NCBI RefSeq assembly: GCF_002000365.1
Contig: NZ_MVBK01000040.1
Coordinates: 34,438-87,045 of the forward strand
Reading direction: 5' to 3'
From: Thioalkalivibrio denitrificans
GTDB lineage: Bacteria > Pseudomonadota > Gammaproteobacteria > Ectothiorhodospirales > Ectothiorhodospiraceae
Length of the DNA: 52,608 nucleotides
Positions 17,511 through 26,293 of this stretch are shown in pieces. The notes under the pieces were generated by a model. It saw nothing but the letters and a program-made list of their open reading frames with translations. It was not told where the DNA came from and did no database searches. The translations under genes and the position numbers were made by a program. Positions within the stretch are counted from its first letter, which is position 1. The number at the start of each line of letters is the position of its first letter.

Positions 17511-18188
17511 TCAGAATTGCCGCGCGAACTGTACGCCGGCCCCGCGCCGGGCGCCGGCTTCCACCTGGAACGAGATGCGGCCGGTGGCGTCCACCAGCAG
17601 ATCGAGGGCGGCCCGAACGGTCACGGCCTCGTCCTCGGAGAGGCTGCGGGTATGCCGGATGGGGCCGCGGGCCCGCTCATCACCGTCGATGGCCGTGTAG
17701 TCGGCCCCGAGGCGCAGGGCCAGCGACTCGCCCCGAATGACCGATTCCACGCCGGCGCCGTACTGATGCCAGCTGTAGCGGGTGTCCTGATCGCCCACGC
17801 GGTCGTCGGCCTCGTGGTAGGTGTAGCGTCCGGACAGGTTCATCGACACCGCCCCGACACGCAGGAAGCGCCAGCGGGCGGACGTACCCAGGTACCAGCC
17901 GGACAGGTCCATGCCCTGGGTGGCGGAATTGCCACTCTGGCTCAAACTCAGGTAACCCCCGTGGAGACCGATCCACAGGCCCTCGGCCACGTGGTCCCGG
18001 ATACTCAGCCCGACCCGGTTGACGCGTGTTTCCACCGTCGGGCCGTCCTCGATGCGCCAGTCACTGATCTCGCGGCTGAGATAGACCTCCAGTTCCGGCC
18101 CGGGACTGAGCGACTGGGCCTGCAGGACCAGCGGGAATGCCGATGCCAGGAACAGGAACAGAACGAGCGAAGCGGTGCGCAGGGACAT
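17511..18188 (-). CDS. Predicted outer-membrane beta-barrel protein, unknown function
   Basis: I do not recognise the family. The 225-residue protein has a signal peptide (residues 1-24, LFLFLASAFPLVLQAQ). The rest consists of alternating amphipathic strands typical of a small barrel (GLWIGLHGGYLSL, GWYLGTSARWRFL, SMNLSGRYTYHEAD, YSWHQYGAGVESVI), and it ends in phenylalanine, as many outer-membrane barrels do. The segment spacing would fit about 8-10 strands. It lies alone between the phosphatase and the TRAP permease. Confidence 0.7.
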   Translation of the reverse strand: MSLRTASLVLFLFLASAFPLVLQAQSLSPGPELEVYLSREISDWRIEDGPTVETRVNRVGLSIRDHVAEGLWIGLHGGYLSLSQSGNSATQGMDLSGWYLGTSARWRFLRVGAVSMNLSGRYTYHEADDRVGDQDTRYSWHQYGAGVESVIRGESLALRLGADYTAIDGDERARGPIRHTRSLSEDEAVTVRAALDLLVDATGRISFQVEAGARRGAGVQFARQF

Positions 18189-18232
18189 GGCGGAAGAGGC
18201 CTGGTGGGGTGATGCGGACTGTAACAGGGCGG

Positions 18233-18260
18233 GACGAACCCGTGAAGGGACGGGTTCGTC
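18233..18260. terminator. Hairpin after the TRAP permease gene
   Basis: GACGAACCCGT (18233-18243) pairs perfectly with ACGGGTTCGTC (18250-18260) around a 6-bp loop. It lies 24 bp beyond the TRAP stop codon. There is no T-run on either side, so intrinsic termination is uncertain. Confidence 0.45.
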
Positions 18261-18284
18261 ACCGTGGATTCATGATGACGGCGA

Positions 18285-21035
18285 TCATGAGGCGCTCACC
18301 CGGCGCCGCTGCAGCACAACGACGATCGCCAGGACAGCCAGCGCGGGGAGGTAGAACCACTCCGGTGCGGGACGATCGGCGGGCACCAGCACTTCCGTCA
18401 CCTGCCAGCCGCTTTCGATGCCCACGCGTTCGGCCGGGCTGCCGAAGGTGACGAAGCTGACGCTGACCCGGTCACCGAGGACCATGATGCCGAGTCCGGC
18501 CCGGGTCAGCCGCTCCTGACCGCTGCCGGCGGCCCCCATGGGCAGCATCACGGTACGCGAGACATCCCGACCGTCCCTGTCCACGCCCTCCACCGTCAGA
18601 CGCAGATGCCCTCCTGGGGATGTCTCCTCGGCCACCTGCTGCAGCTGCGTGACCTCGACGGTCTCAAGCGGCGGATGCAGACGGTCCATCCAGTACCCGG
18701 GGACGAACAGGGTGAATGCCACGAGCAGCAACAGCGCCGTCTCCGCGACGCGGTTGCGGGTGATCATCCAGCCCTGGGTGGCGGCGGCGAAGACCAGCAT
18801 GCCGGCCAGCGCGCCAAAGAACGTGAGCAGCAGTTGCCACACGCTGGTGATGCCTATGAGCAGCAACTGCGTGTTGAAGACGAAGAAAAAGGGCAGGGCC
18901 ACCGTGCGCAGGCTGTACCAGAAGGCCTGGACACCCGTGCTGATCGGGTCTGCCCGCGCCACGGCGGCGGCCGCGAAGGAGGCAAGGCCCACGGGCGGCG
19001 TGACGTCCGCCATGATGCCGAAGTAGAACACGAACAGGTGAGCGGCGATCAGCGGAATGAGCAGGTTGTGCTGTGCGCCGAGGTCCACGATCACCGGCGC
19101 CATCAGCGTGGCGACGATGATGTAGTTGGCGGTGGTGGGCAGCCCGAGCCCCAGGATCAGGCAGATCAGTGCCGTCAGCAGCAGCATCAGCAGGATGTTG
19201 CCGCCGGAGAGCAGTTCCACGAGGTCCGTCATGACCAGCCCGATGCCGGTCATGGCCACGGTGCCGACGATGATGCCCGCGGCGGCGGTGGCCACCCCGA
19301 TGCCCACCATGTTGCGGGCGCCCTGGACCATGCCGTCCGCCAGTTCCACCACGCCGCGGCGCAGGGCCGAAGCGTAGCCGTGGGTGCCCCGCAGCATGGC
19401 CATGATCGGGCGCTGGGTGAGCAGAATGAAGCACATGAACATCACCGCCCAGAAGGCGGACAGACCCGGCGAGAGGCGTTCCACCACCAGGCACCAGATG
19501 AGCACGATCACGGGCAGCAGGTAATGCAGGCCGCTGCGGATGGTGGGACCCGGATCGGGCAGCACCAGGTGGTCCTCGTCCACCATGTGCACCTCGTCGA
19601 CGCGGCTGGCGATGAACATCAGCCCGAGGTAGGCCCCCAGCACCAGCACGCCGATGATCCATATGGCATCGTCCCCCGCCACGGTCTTGATCCAGCCCAG
19701 TCCGTAGTAAACGACCCCGGCAAGGATCAGAAGCCCGGAGACCGTGAGACCGAAACTGACCAGCCGCCGTACCAGTGTCACCTCGCGCAAGCGGGGCAGA
19801 CCTTCCAGGCCCATCTTCAGGGCTTCCAGGTGCACGATGTAGAGCAGGGCGATGTAGGCGATCACCGCGGGCAGGAAGGCATGGCGGATCACCTCCACGT
19901 AGGGGATGCCCACGTACTCCACCATGAGAAAGGCGGCCGCGCCCATGACCGGGGGCATCAGCTGGCCGTTGACGGAACTGGCCACCTCCACCGCGCCCGC
20001 CTTGGGTGCAGACAGGCCCACCTTTCTCATCAGGGGAATGGTGAATGTGCCCGTGGTCACCGTGTTGGCGATGGAGGATCCGGACACCACGCCCGTCAGC
20101 CCCGAGGCGACCACCGCCGCCTTGGCCGGTCCGCCGCGCAGGTGCCCGAGCAGGGCGAACGCGACGCGGATGAAATAACCGCCCGCTCCGGCGCGCTCCA
20201 GCAGCGCCCCGAACAGGACGAACAGGAACACGAAGCTGGTGGACACCCCCAGCGCGATGCCGAATACCCCTTCGTTGGACAACCATTGCTGCGACATGGC
20301 CCGTCCGAAGGAGGCGCCCCTGTGCGCCAGAAGGTCCGGCATCCAGGGCCCGGCGAAGGTATAAAAAAGGAACGCGCCGGCGATGATCATCAGGGCGGGG
20401 CCCAGCACCCGGCGCGTGGCTTCCAGCAGCAGGGCCATGCCGCAGCCGGCCACCACCAGATCGAGTGGGGTGGGGCTCCCGGGGCGCCGCGCAAGCTCCT
20501 GGTGATAGATGAACAGATAGGCGGCGCAGAAGGCCGCCAGGATCGCCAGTCCCCAGTCCATGGCCGGTACGCGCGTGAGCGGCGCGGGCCGAAGGTTGGG
20601 CCAGGACATGGCCACGATCACCGCGCCGATGATGGCGAACACGCCGGCGCGTGGCAGTTCCGAGAGATGGTTGTAGGCGGCCAGGCCCAGCACACCCAGG
20701 CCGAAGATCACGAAAAACACGCCCGCAACGGGCCTGTGCCGACGGGCCAGGGGTGACCAGCCGGGAAACGCCAGAAATGCCAGAAAAACGGCAAAGGCCA
20801 GGTGAATCGCCCGGGCCTGGGTTTCGGGAATGACCAGGAAACCCAGCCAGTACCCGAACGGCGAGGCAATCCAGACCTGGAACAGCGACCACGCCAGGGC
20901 GGTGGCGTAGATGAGGGCGCGGGTCAGGGCGCCCGGATCCCGGGCGCCCGCCTCCATGGAGACAACCAGTTGCGCCGCCTCAGGGGCGGCCGAAGCCCCG
21001 GCCCGGGGGGCCGGGGTCTGATCAGGCGCCGTCAT
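18285..21035 (-). CDS. TRAP transporter permease, fused 4TM-12TM type
   Basis: Membrane permease of a TAXI-type TRAP uptake system, driven by an ion gradient. The 916-residue protein fuses the small DctQ-like and large DctM-like parts. Characteristic segments include GLTGVVSGSSIANTVTTGTF, GLGLPTTANYIIVATLMAP and ADVTPPVGLASFAAAAVA. The last about 160 residues form an extra soluble domain containing a PDZ-like GSPAERVGIESGWQV, followed by a final membrane helix, as in DUF3394-containing TRAP permeases. The binding-protein gene lies 27 bp upstream on the same strand. The substrate is unknown. Confidence 0.92.
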   Translation of the reverse strand: MTAPDQTPAPRAGASAAPEAAQLVVSMEAGARDPGALTRALIYATALAWSLFQVWIASPFGYWLGFLVIPETQARAIHLAFAVFLAFLAFPGWSPLARRHRPVAGVFFVIFGLGVLGLAAYNHLSELPRAGVFAIIGAVIVAMSWPNLRPAPLTRVPAMDWGLAILAAFCAAYLFIYHQELARRPGSPTPLDLVVAGCGMALLLEATRRVLGPALMIIAGAFLFYTFAGPWMPDLLAHRGASFGRAMSQQWLSNEGVFGIALGVSTSFVFLFVLFGALLERAGAGGYFIRVAFALLGHLRGGPAKAAVVASGLTGVVSGSSIANTVTTGTFTIPLMRKVGLSAPKAGAVEVASSVNGQLMPPVMGAAAFLMVEYVGIPYVEVIRHAFLPAVIAYIALLYIVHLEALKMGLEGLPRLREVTLVRRLVSFGLTVSGLLILAGVVYYGLGWIKTVAGDDAIWIIGVLVLGAYLGLMFIASRVDEVHMVDEDHLVLPDPGPTIRSGLHYLLPVIVLIWCLVVERLSPGLSAFWAVMFMCFILLTQRPIMAMLRGTHGYASALRRGVVELADGMVQGARNMVGIGVATAAAGIIVGTVAMTGIGLVMTDLVELLSGGNILLMLLLTALICLILGLGLPTTANYIIVATLMAPVIVDLGAQHNLLIPLIAAHLFVFYFGIMADVTPPVGLASFAAAAVARADPISTGVQAFWYSLRTVALPFFFVFNTQLLLIGITSVWQLLLTFFGALAGMLVFAAATQGWMITRNRVAETALLLLVAFTLFVPGYWMDRLHPPLETVEVTQLQQVAEETSPGGHLRLTVEGVDRDGRDVSRTVMLPMGAAGSGQERLTRAGLGIMVLGDRVSVSFVTFGSPAERVGIESGWQVTEVLVPADRPAPEWFYLPALAVLAIVVVLQRRRVSAS

Positions 21036-21062
21036 GGGTACGACGCGCGCTATACCAAGGCG

Positions 21063-22049
21063 TCAGTTCCCGAGCAGGCCGGCCTCGCGGAAGTAGCGCT
21101 TGGCGCCCTCGTGCATGGGGGCGGAGAGGCCCTGTCCCACCATGGATTCCTTCTCAAGTACTTCAAATGCAGGGTGCATCCCCTTGAAAGCACTAAAGTT
21201 CTCGAACACCGCCTTGACCAGATGGTAGACGGCATCCTCGGAGGTGTCGGTGGAGGACACCAGGGTGGCGCCCACGCCGAACGTCTGGATGGAATCCTCA
21301 TGTCCCGGGTACATGCCGCCCGGAATGGTGGCGCTGAAGTAGTAGGGCGTCGCCTCCACCAGGCGGTCGATGACCTCGCCTTCCACCGGGATGATCCGGG
21401 CGTTGCAGGTGGCGATGGGCTCCTGGATCGCGGCGGACGGATGCCCGACGGTGAACAGCACCACGTCGATACGGTTGTCGCACAGCGCCTGGCCCTGTTC
21501 GCGGGACGGTAGTTCCGAGGCCAGCGAAAAGTCAGACATGCTCCAGCCGTATTCCTCCATGAGGCGTTCCACGGTGCCGCGCTGACCGGAGCCGGGGTTG
21601 CCCACGTTCACGCGCTTGCCCAGGATCTCCTCGAACTTCGTGATGCCGCTGTCGGGGCGCACCAGGACCGTGAAGGGCTCCGGGTGCAGGGAGAACAGCG
21701 CACGCAGAGACTCATGCGGACCGGCTTCCTCGAAGCGATCGCTGCCGTGATAGGCATGGTACTGCCAGTCGGACTGCACCACGCCCAGGTTCATCTCGCC
21801 CTGACGGATGGCATTGAGGTTGAACACCGACCCGCCGGTGGATTCGGCGTTGCAGCGAATGCCGTGTTCACTCGTGCCCCGATTCATGAGTCGGCAGACG
21901 TTCTGGCCCGTCGGATAGTACACGCCGGTTACACCGCCGGTGCCGATGGTGAGGAAACGTTCCTGTGCCACCGCCGTGGTGCCCAGCGACACGAGGGCGG
22001 TGGCGAGCAGGGTGCCGGTAAGCAGGCCTTTCAGACTCGGTGTATTCAT
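21063..22049 (-). CDS. TAXI family TRAP transporter solute-binding protein
   Basis: Periplasmic receptor for the adjacent TRAP permease. ATG 22049 gives 328 residues with a signal peptide (residues 1-29, [13 protein letters not shown]). The TAXI hallmark [20 protein letters not shown] begins the mature protein, and [18 protein letters not shown] is the second conserved segment. The open frame continues upstream through the antisense strand of glyA, but that part is not coding. It is divergent from glyA over 162 bp. Ligands of TAXI proteins are often dicarboxylates or amino acids such as glutamate; none can be assigned here. Confidence 0.92.
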   Translation of the reverse strand: MNTPSLKGLLTGTLLATALVSLGTTAVAQERFLTIGTGGVTGVYYPTGQNVCRLMNRGTSEHGIRCNAESTGGSVFNLNAIRQGEMNLGVVQSDWQYHAYHGSDRFEEAGPHESLRALFSLHPEPFTVLVRPDSGITKFEEILGKRVNVGNPGSGQRGTVERLMEEYGWSMSDFSLASELPSREQGQALCDNRIDVVLFTVGHPSAAIQEPIATCNARIIPVEGEVIDRLVEATPYYFSATIPGGMYPGHEDSIQTFGVGATLVSSTDTSEDAVYHLVKAVFENFSAFKGMHPAFEVLEKESMVGQGLSAPMHEGAKRYFREAGLLGN

Positions 22050-22153
22050 GGTTGCTGGTCTCCTTGGATAAACCGTGCTGCCGGCCCTGCCGGCTGCCAG
22101 ATGAATGGACACAGAATATGGGGCCGGATTCTGCCGGCAAGCGCAAAATACAG

Positions 22154-22159
22154 TATAAT
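22154..22159 (+). promoter_or_regulatory. Candidate -10 box for glyA
   Basis: A perfect TATAAT lies 52 bp before the glyA ATG in the divergent gap. No convincing -35 is seen 16-18 bp upstream (CTGCCG), so it may depend on an activator. Confidence 0.4.
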
Positions 22160-22211
22160 TTCCGTCTTTTTTCCGGACACCATACCAGACGTCCTCCCGG
22201 GAGTGTACGCA

Positions 22212-23465
22212 ATGTTTTCCATCCAGATGGGTATAGCAGGATATGACGAAGAACTGTGGCAGGCCATTGAAGGCGAGGCCCGCCGACAGGAGGAACACAT
22301 CGAGCTGATCGCCTCGGAAAACTACGCCAGCCCCCGGGTCATGGAGGCGCAGGGCTCCGTGCTCACCAACAAGTACGCCGAAGGTTATCCCGGCAAGCGT
22401 TACTACGGCGGGTGCGAGTACGTGGACGTGGCGGAACGGCTCGCCATAGAGCGCGTGAAGGAACTGTTCGGTGCCGACTACGCCAATGTGCAGCCCCACT
22501 CGGGTTCCCAGGCCAATGCGGCCGTGTACATGGCGCTGCTCAACCCCGGCGACACCGTGCTCGGCATGAGCCTGGCCCACGGCGGTCACCTGACCCACGG
22601 CGCCAAGGTGAATTTCTCCGGCAAGCTCTATAACGCCGTGCAGTACGGCATCGACGACGAGGGCTACATCGATTTCGACGAAGTGGAGCGCCTCGCTGTG
22701 GAACACAAGCCGAAGATGATCATCGGCGGCTTCTCCGCCTATTCCCGCGCGATCGACTGGCAGAAATTCCGGGACATCGCCGACAAGGTCGGCGCCTGGC
22801 TGCTGGTGGACATGGCGCACGTGGCCGGTCTGGTGGCGGCGGGCGTCTACCCGAGCCCGGTACAGATCGCCGACGTGACCACCTCCACCACCCACAAGAC
22901 CCTGCGCGGTCCGCGCGGCGGCATCATCCTCGCGAAGAGCAACCCGGACGTCGAGAAGAAGCTCAACTCGTTGGTGTTTCCCGGCACGCAGGGCGGCCCC
23001 CTGATGCACGTGATCGCCGCCAAGGCGGTGGCCTTCAAGGAGGCCCTGGAACCGGAGTTCAAGACCTATCAGAAGCAGGTGGTCGCCAACGCCCGCACCA
23101 TGGCCGCCACCATCATGGAGCGCGGCTACAAGGTGGTGTCCGGTGGCACTGACAACCATCTCTTCCTGGTGGACCTGATCGACAAGGGCCTGACCGGTAA
23201 GGCCGCCGACGCGGCGCTGGGCGCCGCGAACATCACCGTGAACAAGAATGCCGTGCCCAACGACCCCCAGTCGCCCTTCGTCACCAGCGGCATCCGCATC
23301 GGCACCCCCGCCATCACCACCCGCGGCTTCGGCGAGCAGGAATCCCGCGACCTCGCCAACTGGATCTGCGATGTACTGGACGATCATGAGAACGCCACAG
23401 TTATCGAGTCCGTAAAGGCGAAGGTGTTGGATATCTGCGCCCGATTCCCCGTCTACGGTCAATGA
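22212..23465 (+). CDS. glyA: Serine hydroxymethyltransferase
   Basis: Interconverts serine and glycine with tetrahydrofolate. The start at ATG 22212 ([19 protein letters not shown]) gives 417 residues. The family motifs [36 protein letters not shown] and [14 protein letters not shown] are present, and the PLP-lysine is K229 in [15 protein letters not shown]. It heads the block glyA-nrdR-rib genes, a common gammaproteobacterial order. A function in recycling glycine made from glyoxylate by the nearby aminotransferase is a reasonable inference. Confidence 0.97.
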   Translation: MFSIQMGIAGYDEELWQAIEGEARRQEEHIELIASENYASPRVMEAQGSVLTNKYAEGYPGKRYYGGCEYVDVAERLAIERVKELFGADYANVQPHSGSQANAAVYMALLNPGDTVLGMSLAHGGHLTHGAKVNFSGKLYNAVQYGIDDEGYIDFDEVERLAVEHKPKMIIGGFSAYSRAIDWQKFRDIADKVGAWLLVDMAHVAGLVAAGVYPSPVQIADVTTSTTHKTLRGPRGGIILAKSNPDVEKKLNSLVFPGTQGGPLMHVIAAKAVAFKEALEPEFKTYQKQVVANARTMAATIMERGYKVVSGGTDNHLFLVDLIDKGLTGKAADAALGAANITVNKNAVPNDPQSPFVTSGIRIGTPAITTRGFGEQESRDLANWICDVLDDHENATVIESVKAKVLDICARFPVYGQ

Positions 23466-23473
23466 GGAGCATC

Positions 23474-23548
23474 AGGTACAAAGTACAGGATACAAGGGGA
23501 AAGGGGTTTAACCCCTTGTACCTTGTTCCTTTACCCTTGTACCTGCCC
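23474..23548. repeat. Class E palindrome between glyA and nrdR
   Basis: CAGGTACAAAGTACAGGATACAAG on the left is mirrored by CCTTGTACC...CCCTTGTACCTG on the right, with AAGGGGTTTAACCCCTT at the centre. It fills the glyA-nrdR gap and ends 6 bp before the nrdR ATG. Confidence 0.75.
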
Positions 23549-23553
23549 TGACC

Positions 23554-24072
23554 ATGCGGTGCCCTTTTTGCGGAGCCCCCGATACCCGGGTGATCGACTC
23601 CCGCCTCGCGGGGGAGGGTGATCAGGTGCGCCGGCGCCGTGAGTGCCTGTCCTGCTCGGAGCGTTTCACCACCTACGAAAACGCCGAGCTCAACATGCCC
23701 CGGGTGGTCAAGCGCGACGGTTCCCGGGAGCCGTTCTCCGAGGAGAAACTCAAGTCCGGCATGTTGCAGGCGCTGGAGAAGCGCGCCGTCTCCACCGACC
23801 GGGTGGAAGAGGCGGTGGCGCGCATCAAGCGAAAGCTCCTCGGGCAGGGGGAGCGCGAGGTGCCCTCCAGGCGGGTCGGCGAGTGGGTCATGGAGGAACT
23901 GCGCGGCCTGGACCAGGTGGCCTACATCCGCTTTGCCTCCGTCTATCTCAGCTTCGCCGACGTGCAGGCCTTCCGCGAGGTCATCGAACGCCTGGAAAAG
24001 GACCCCACGCCCGAGATGCGCAAGCACCAGATCCCGCTGCTGGGTGAGGAGGATGAGCATGGGCAGGGTTGA
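23554..24072 (+). CDS. nrdR: Transcriptional repressor NrdR
   Basis: ATP/dATP-sensing repressor of ribonucleotide reductase genes. The 172-residue protein has an N-terminal zinc ribbon (C3, C6, C31, C34; MRCPFCG and ECLSCSERF) and an ATP-cone domain from about residue 49 ([16 protein letters not shown]). Its length fits the family. It lies between glyA and ribD, the standard order, but palindromes separate it from both neighbours. Confidence 0.97.
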   Translation: MRCPFCGAPDTRVIDSRLAGEGDQVRRRRECLSCSERFTTYENAELNMPRVVKRDGSREPFSEEKLKSGMLQALEKRAVSTDRVEEAVARIKRKLLGQGEREVPSRRVGEWVMEELRGLDQVAYIRFASVYLSFADVQAFREVIERLEKDPTPEMRKHQIPLLGEEDEHGQG

Positions 24073-24073
24073 C

Positions 24074-24217
24074 GGGAAAGGCAATGGACAGGATTGACAG
24101 GATGTTTTCAGGATTAACAGGATATTCTTGATGAAAAATGCTTTTTAACATCCTGTAAATCCATAAAAATCCTGTTCATCCTGTCCATTGCCTTTCCTGT
24201 CAATCCTGTCCATTAAC
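24074..24217. repeat. Class B palindrome of 9-bp units (ACAGGATTG/A) between nrdR and ribD
   Basis: The left side reads GGAAAGGCAATGGACAGGAT followed by further ACAGGATTA units; the right side holds the complement (ATCCTGTTCATCCTGTCCAT, then GCCTTTCC). An additional pair of right-hand units lies outside the arm (CAATCCTGTCCATTAACC). It fills the gap up to about 10 bp before the ribD start. Confidence 0.85.
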
Positions 24218-24227
24218 CTTGCCAGAC

Positions 24228-25343
24228 ATGACCACCGAAGCAGACCACCGTTACATGGCCCGGGCGCTGGTGCTGGCGCGGCGGGGGCTGTACACCACGG
24301 ACCCGAATCCGCGGGTGGGCTGCGTCATCGTGCGCGACGGCGAGGTGGTGGGTGAGGGGTTTCACGTGCGCGCCGGGGAGCCTCATGCGGAGATCCTGGC
24401 CCTCCGGCAGGCCGGAGAGGCGGCCAGCGGGGCGACGGTCTACGTGAGCCTTGAGCCCTGCGCCCATCACGGCCGCACCCCGCCGTGTGCCGATGCCCTC
24501 GTGGCGGCCGGCGTGGGGCGCGTGGTGGCGGCCATGCGGGACCCCAATCCCCGGGTGGCCGGGGAAGGTCTGGCGCGGGTGGCCGCCGCAGGGATCGGCA
24601 CTACCTCCGGAGTTCTGGAAAACGAGGCGCGTGCCATCAATCCGGGGTTCGTCAGCCGCATGGAGCGGGGACGGCCCTACGTGCGCGTGAAGCTGGCCAT
24701 GAGCCTGGACGGGCGCACGGCCATGGCCTCGGGAGAGAGCCGGTGGATCACCGGGGAAGCGGCGCGGCGCGAAGTCCAGTTCTTGCGTGCCCGGGCCGGG
24801 GCCATCCTGACCGGATCGGGCACCGTGCTCGCCGACGACCCGCGGCTGGATGTGCGCCTCAGCGCGGAGGACTTGGGTATTGAGGGCCCGGTGCGCCAGC
24901 CCCTGCGGGTGATCCTGGACACGGCGCTGGCGTGTCCGTCCGCGGCACGACTGCTGGACACCGGTGGCTCCGTCCTGCTGCTCACCGGCAAGCAGGACAG
25001 TGCGCGTCATGCGCCGCTGCAGGCCCGGGGGGCAGAGGTGGTGACGTTGCCCTTGGCCCAAGGGCGGCTGGACCTGCGCGCGTTGATGGCGCTGCTGGCG
25101 GAGCGCGAGATCAACGAGGTGCACGTGGAGGCCGGCCCCCGGCTGTCCGGCGCCTTGATGGAGGCCGGACTGGTGGATGAACTGGTGATCTACATGGCCC
25201 CGCACCTGATGGGCAGCGCCGCCCGGGGCCTCATGGAACTCGGGCTTGAGACCATGGACGAGCGTATCGCGCTCAAGATCGAGGACATCCGCGCCGTGGG
25301 CGAGGACTGGCGCATCACCGCGCGGCCGATTGGAACACCTTGA
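24228..25343 (+). CDS. ribD: Bifunctional pyrimidine deaminase / reductase RibD
   Basis: Second and third steps of riboflavin synthesis: deamination of the pyrimidine, then reduction of its ribosyl side chain. From ATG 24228 the protein has 371 residues. The zinc-binding deaminase motifs are HAE (53-55) and PCAHHGRTPPC (C78, C87). The RibD_C reductase begins near residue 150 (RPYVRVKLAMSLDGRTAMASG). A TTG three codons upstream (24219) is an alternative start; neither has a clear Shine-Dalgarno sequence because repeat DNA precedes them. Confidence 0.96.
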   Translation: MTTEADHRYMARALVLARRGLYTTDPNPRVGCVIVRDGEVVGEGFHVRAGEPHAEILALRQAGEAASGATVYVSLEPCAHHGRTPPCADALVAAGVGRVVAAMRDPNPRVAGEGLARVAAAGIGTTSGVLENEARAINPGFVSRMERGRPYVRVKLAMSLDGRTAMASGESRWITGEAARREVQFLRARAGAILTGSGTVLADDPRLDVRLSAEDLGIEGPVRQPLRVILDTALACPSAARLLDTGGSVLLLTGKQDSARHAPLQARGAEVVTLPLAQGRLDLRALMALLAEREINEVHVEAGPRLSGALMEAGLVDELVIYMAPHLMGSAARGLMELGLETMDERIALKIEDIRAVGEDWRITARPIGTP

Positions 25344-25463
25344 ATGGACAGGATGAACAGGATTTCTCAGGATTAACAGGATCACTTTAAGTTAAAGAAT
25401 TTAATTAACATTTATTAGTAGTATCCTGTAAATCCGGAAAAATCCTGTCAATCCTGTCCATTA
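25344..25463. repeat. Class B palindrome between ribD and ribE
   Basis: It begins directly after the ribD stop codon: ATGGACAGGATGAACAGGAT and further units, then an AT-rich loop, then complementary units ending ATCCTGTCCATTA. It is the same family as 24074-24217 and 26154-26257 but with a different loop, so these are separately diverged copies. Confidence 0.85.
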
Positions 25464-25489
25464 AGCTCTTAACAGAGAGAACCAGAGCC

Positions 25490-26152
25490 ATGTTCACAGG
25501 CATCATCCAGGCCGTCGGCGAGATCGCCGCCATCGAACCCAGGGGTGGAGACTCCCGCCTTCGGGTGCGCACGGGCAAGCTGGATCTCTCCGACGTGCGT
25601 CTCGGCGACAGCATCGCCGTCAACGGCGTGTGCCTCACGGCGGTGGACCTGCCGGGTGACGGATTTGCGGCGGACGTGTCGGGGGAGACGCTCTCGCTCA
25701 CCACACTCGGTGCCTTGAAGTCCGGTGATCCGGTGAACCTGGAAAAGGCCCTGATGCCCACCACGCGTCTCGGCGGACACCTGGTCAGCGGCCACGTGGA
25801 CGGCGTGGGGGAGGTGCTGGCAATGCGCGACGACGGGCGCTCGGTGCGCTACGATATGCGCGCCCCGGAGGGGCTTGCCCGCTACATCGCACCCAAGGGT
25901 TCCATTTGCGTGGACGGCGTGAGTCTCACGGTAAACAGCGTGGACGGTGCGGTGTTCTCTGTGAACATTGTGCCCCACACCCGGCAGGAGACCACCTTCA
26001 GCACCTACCGGGTGGGCACCCGGATCAATCTCGAGGTGGACCTGATCGCCCGCTACCTGGAACGGCTGCTGCTCGGGGACAGGGCGGCCCAACCCGGCTC
26101 GCGCCTGACAGAGGCCTTCCTGGCGGAGCACGGGTTTCTCGGGAAGGCATAA
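25490..26152 (+). CDS. ribE: Riboflavin synthase, alpha subunit
   Basis: Dismutates two 6,7-dimethyl-8-ribityllumazine molecules into riboflavin. The 220-residue protein starts with the canonical MFTGIIQAVGEI and has two lumazine-binding repeats (about residues 1-96 and 97-200), each with an SxxxxGVCLT-like motif (GDSIAVNGVCLTAV, GSICVDGVSLTVNSV) and LGGHLVSGHVDGVG at the junction. An AGAGAGAACCAGAG stretch precedes the ATG. Confidence 0.96.
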   Translation: MFTGIIQAVGEIAAIEPRGGDSRLRVRTGKLDLSDVRLGDSIAVNGVCLTAVDLPGDGFAADVSGETLSLTTLGALKSGDPVNLEKALMPTTRLGGHLVSGHVDGVGEVLAMRDDGRSVRYDMRAPEGLARYIAPKGSICVDGVSLTVNSVDGAVFSVNIVPHTRQETTFSTYRVGTRINLEVDLIARYLERLLLGDRAAQPGSRLTEAFLAEHGFLGKA

Positions 26153-26153
26153 A

Positions 26154-26257
26154 ATGGACAGGATTGACAGGATGTTTCAGGATTAACAGGATTTTATGGT
26201 TTAAAAACAATTCTTAATATCCTGTTAATCCTGGAAAATCCTGTTCATCCTGTCCAT
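26154..26257. repeat. Class B palindrome between ribE and ribBA
   Basis: ATGGACAGGATTGACAGGAT and following units start 1 bp after the ribE stop and are mirrored by units ending ATCCTGTCCAT at 26257, around an AT-rich loop. It is the third class B copy in about 2.2 kb. Confidence 0.85.
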
Positions 26258-26293
26258 TGCTTTTCACGTATTCACCATGATCACAGCACCCGG

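Noticed and set aside
18606-20756. A 716-codon open frame antisense to the TRAP permease
   Set aside because: The composition is dominated by His, Gln, Gly and Asp, as expected from antisense of membrane codons; there is no family motif.
21063-23462. A 799-codon open frame on the minus strand continuing upstream of the TAXI protein
   Set aside because: The part beyond 22049 is the antisense of glyA. It has no signal peptide in that position and is low in complexity; the TAXI signal peptide marks the true start.
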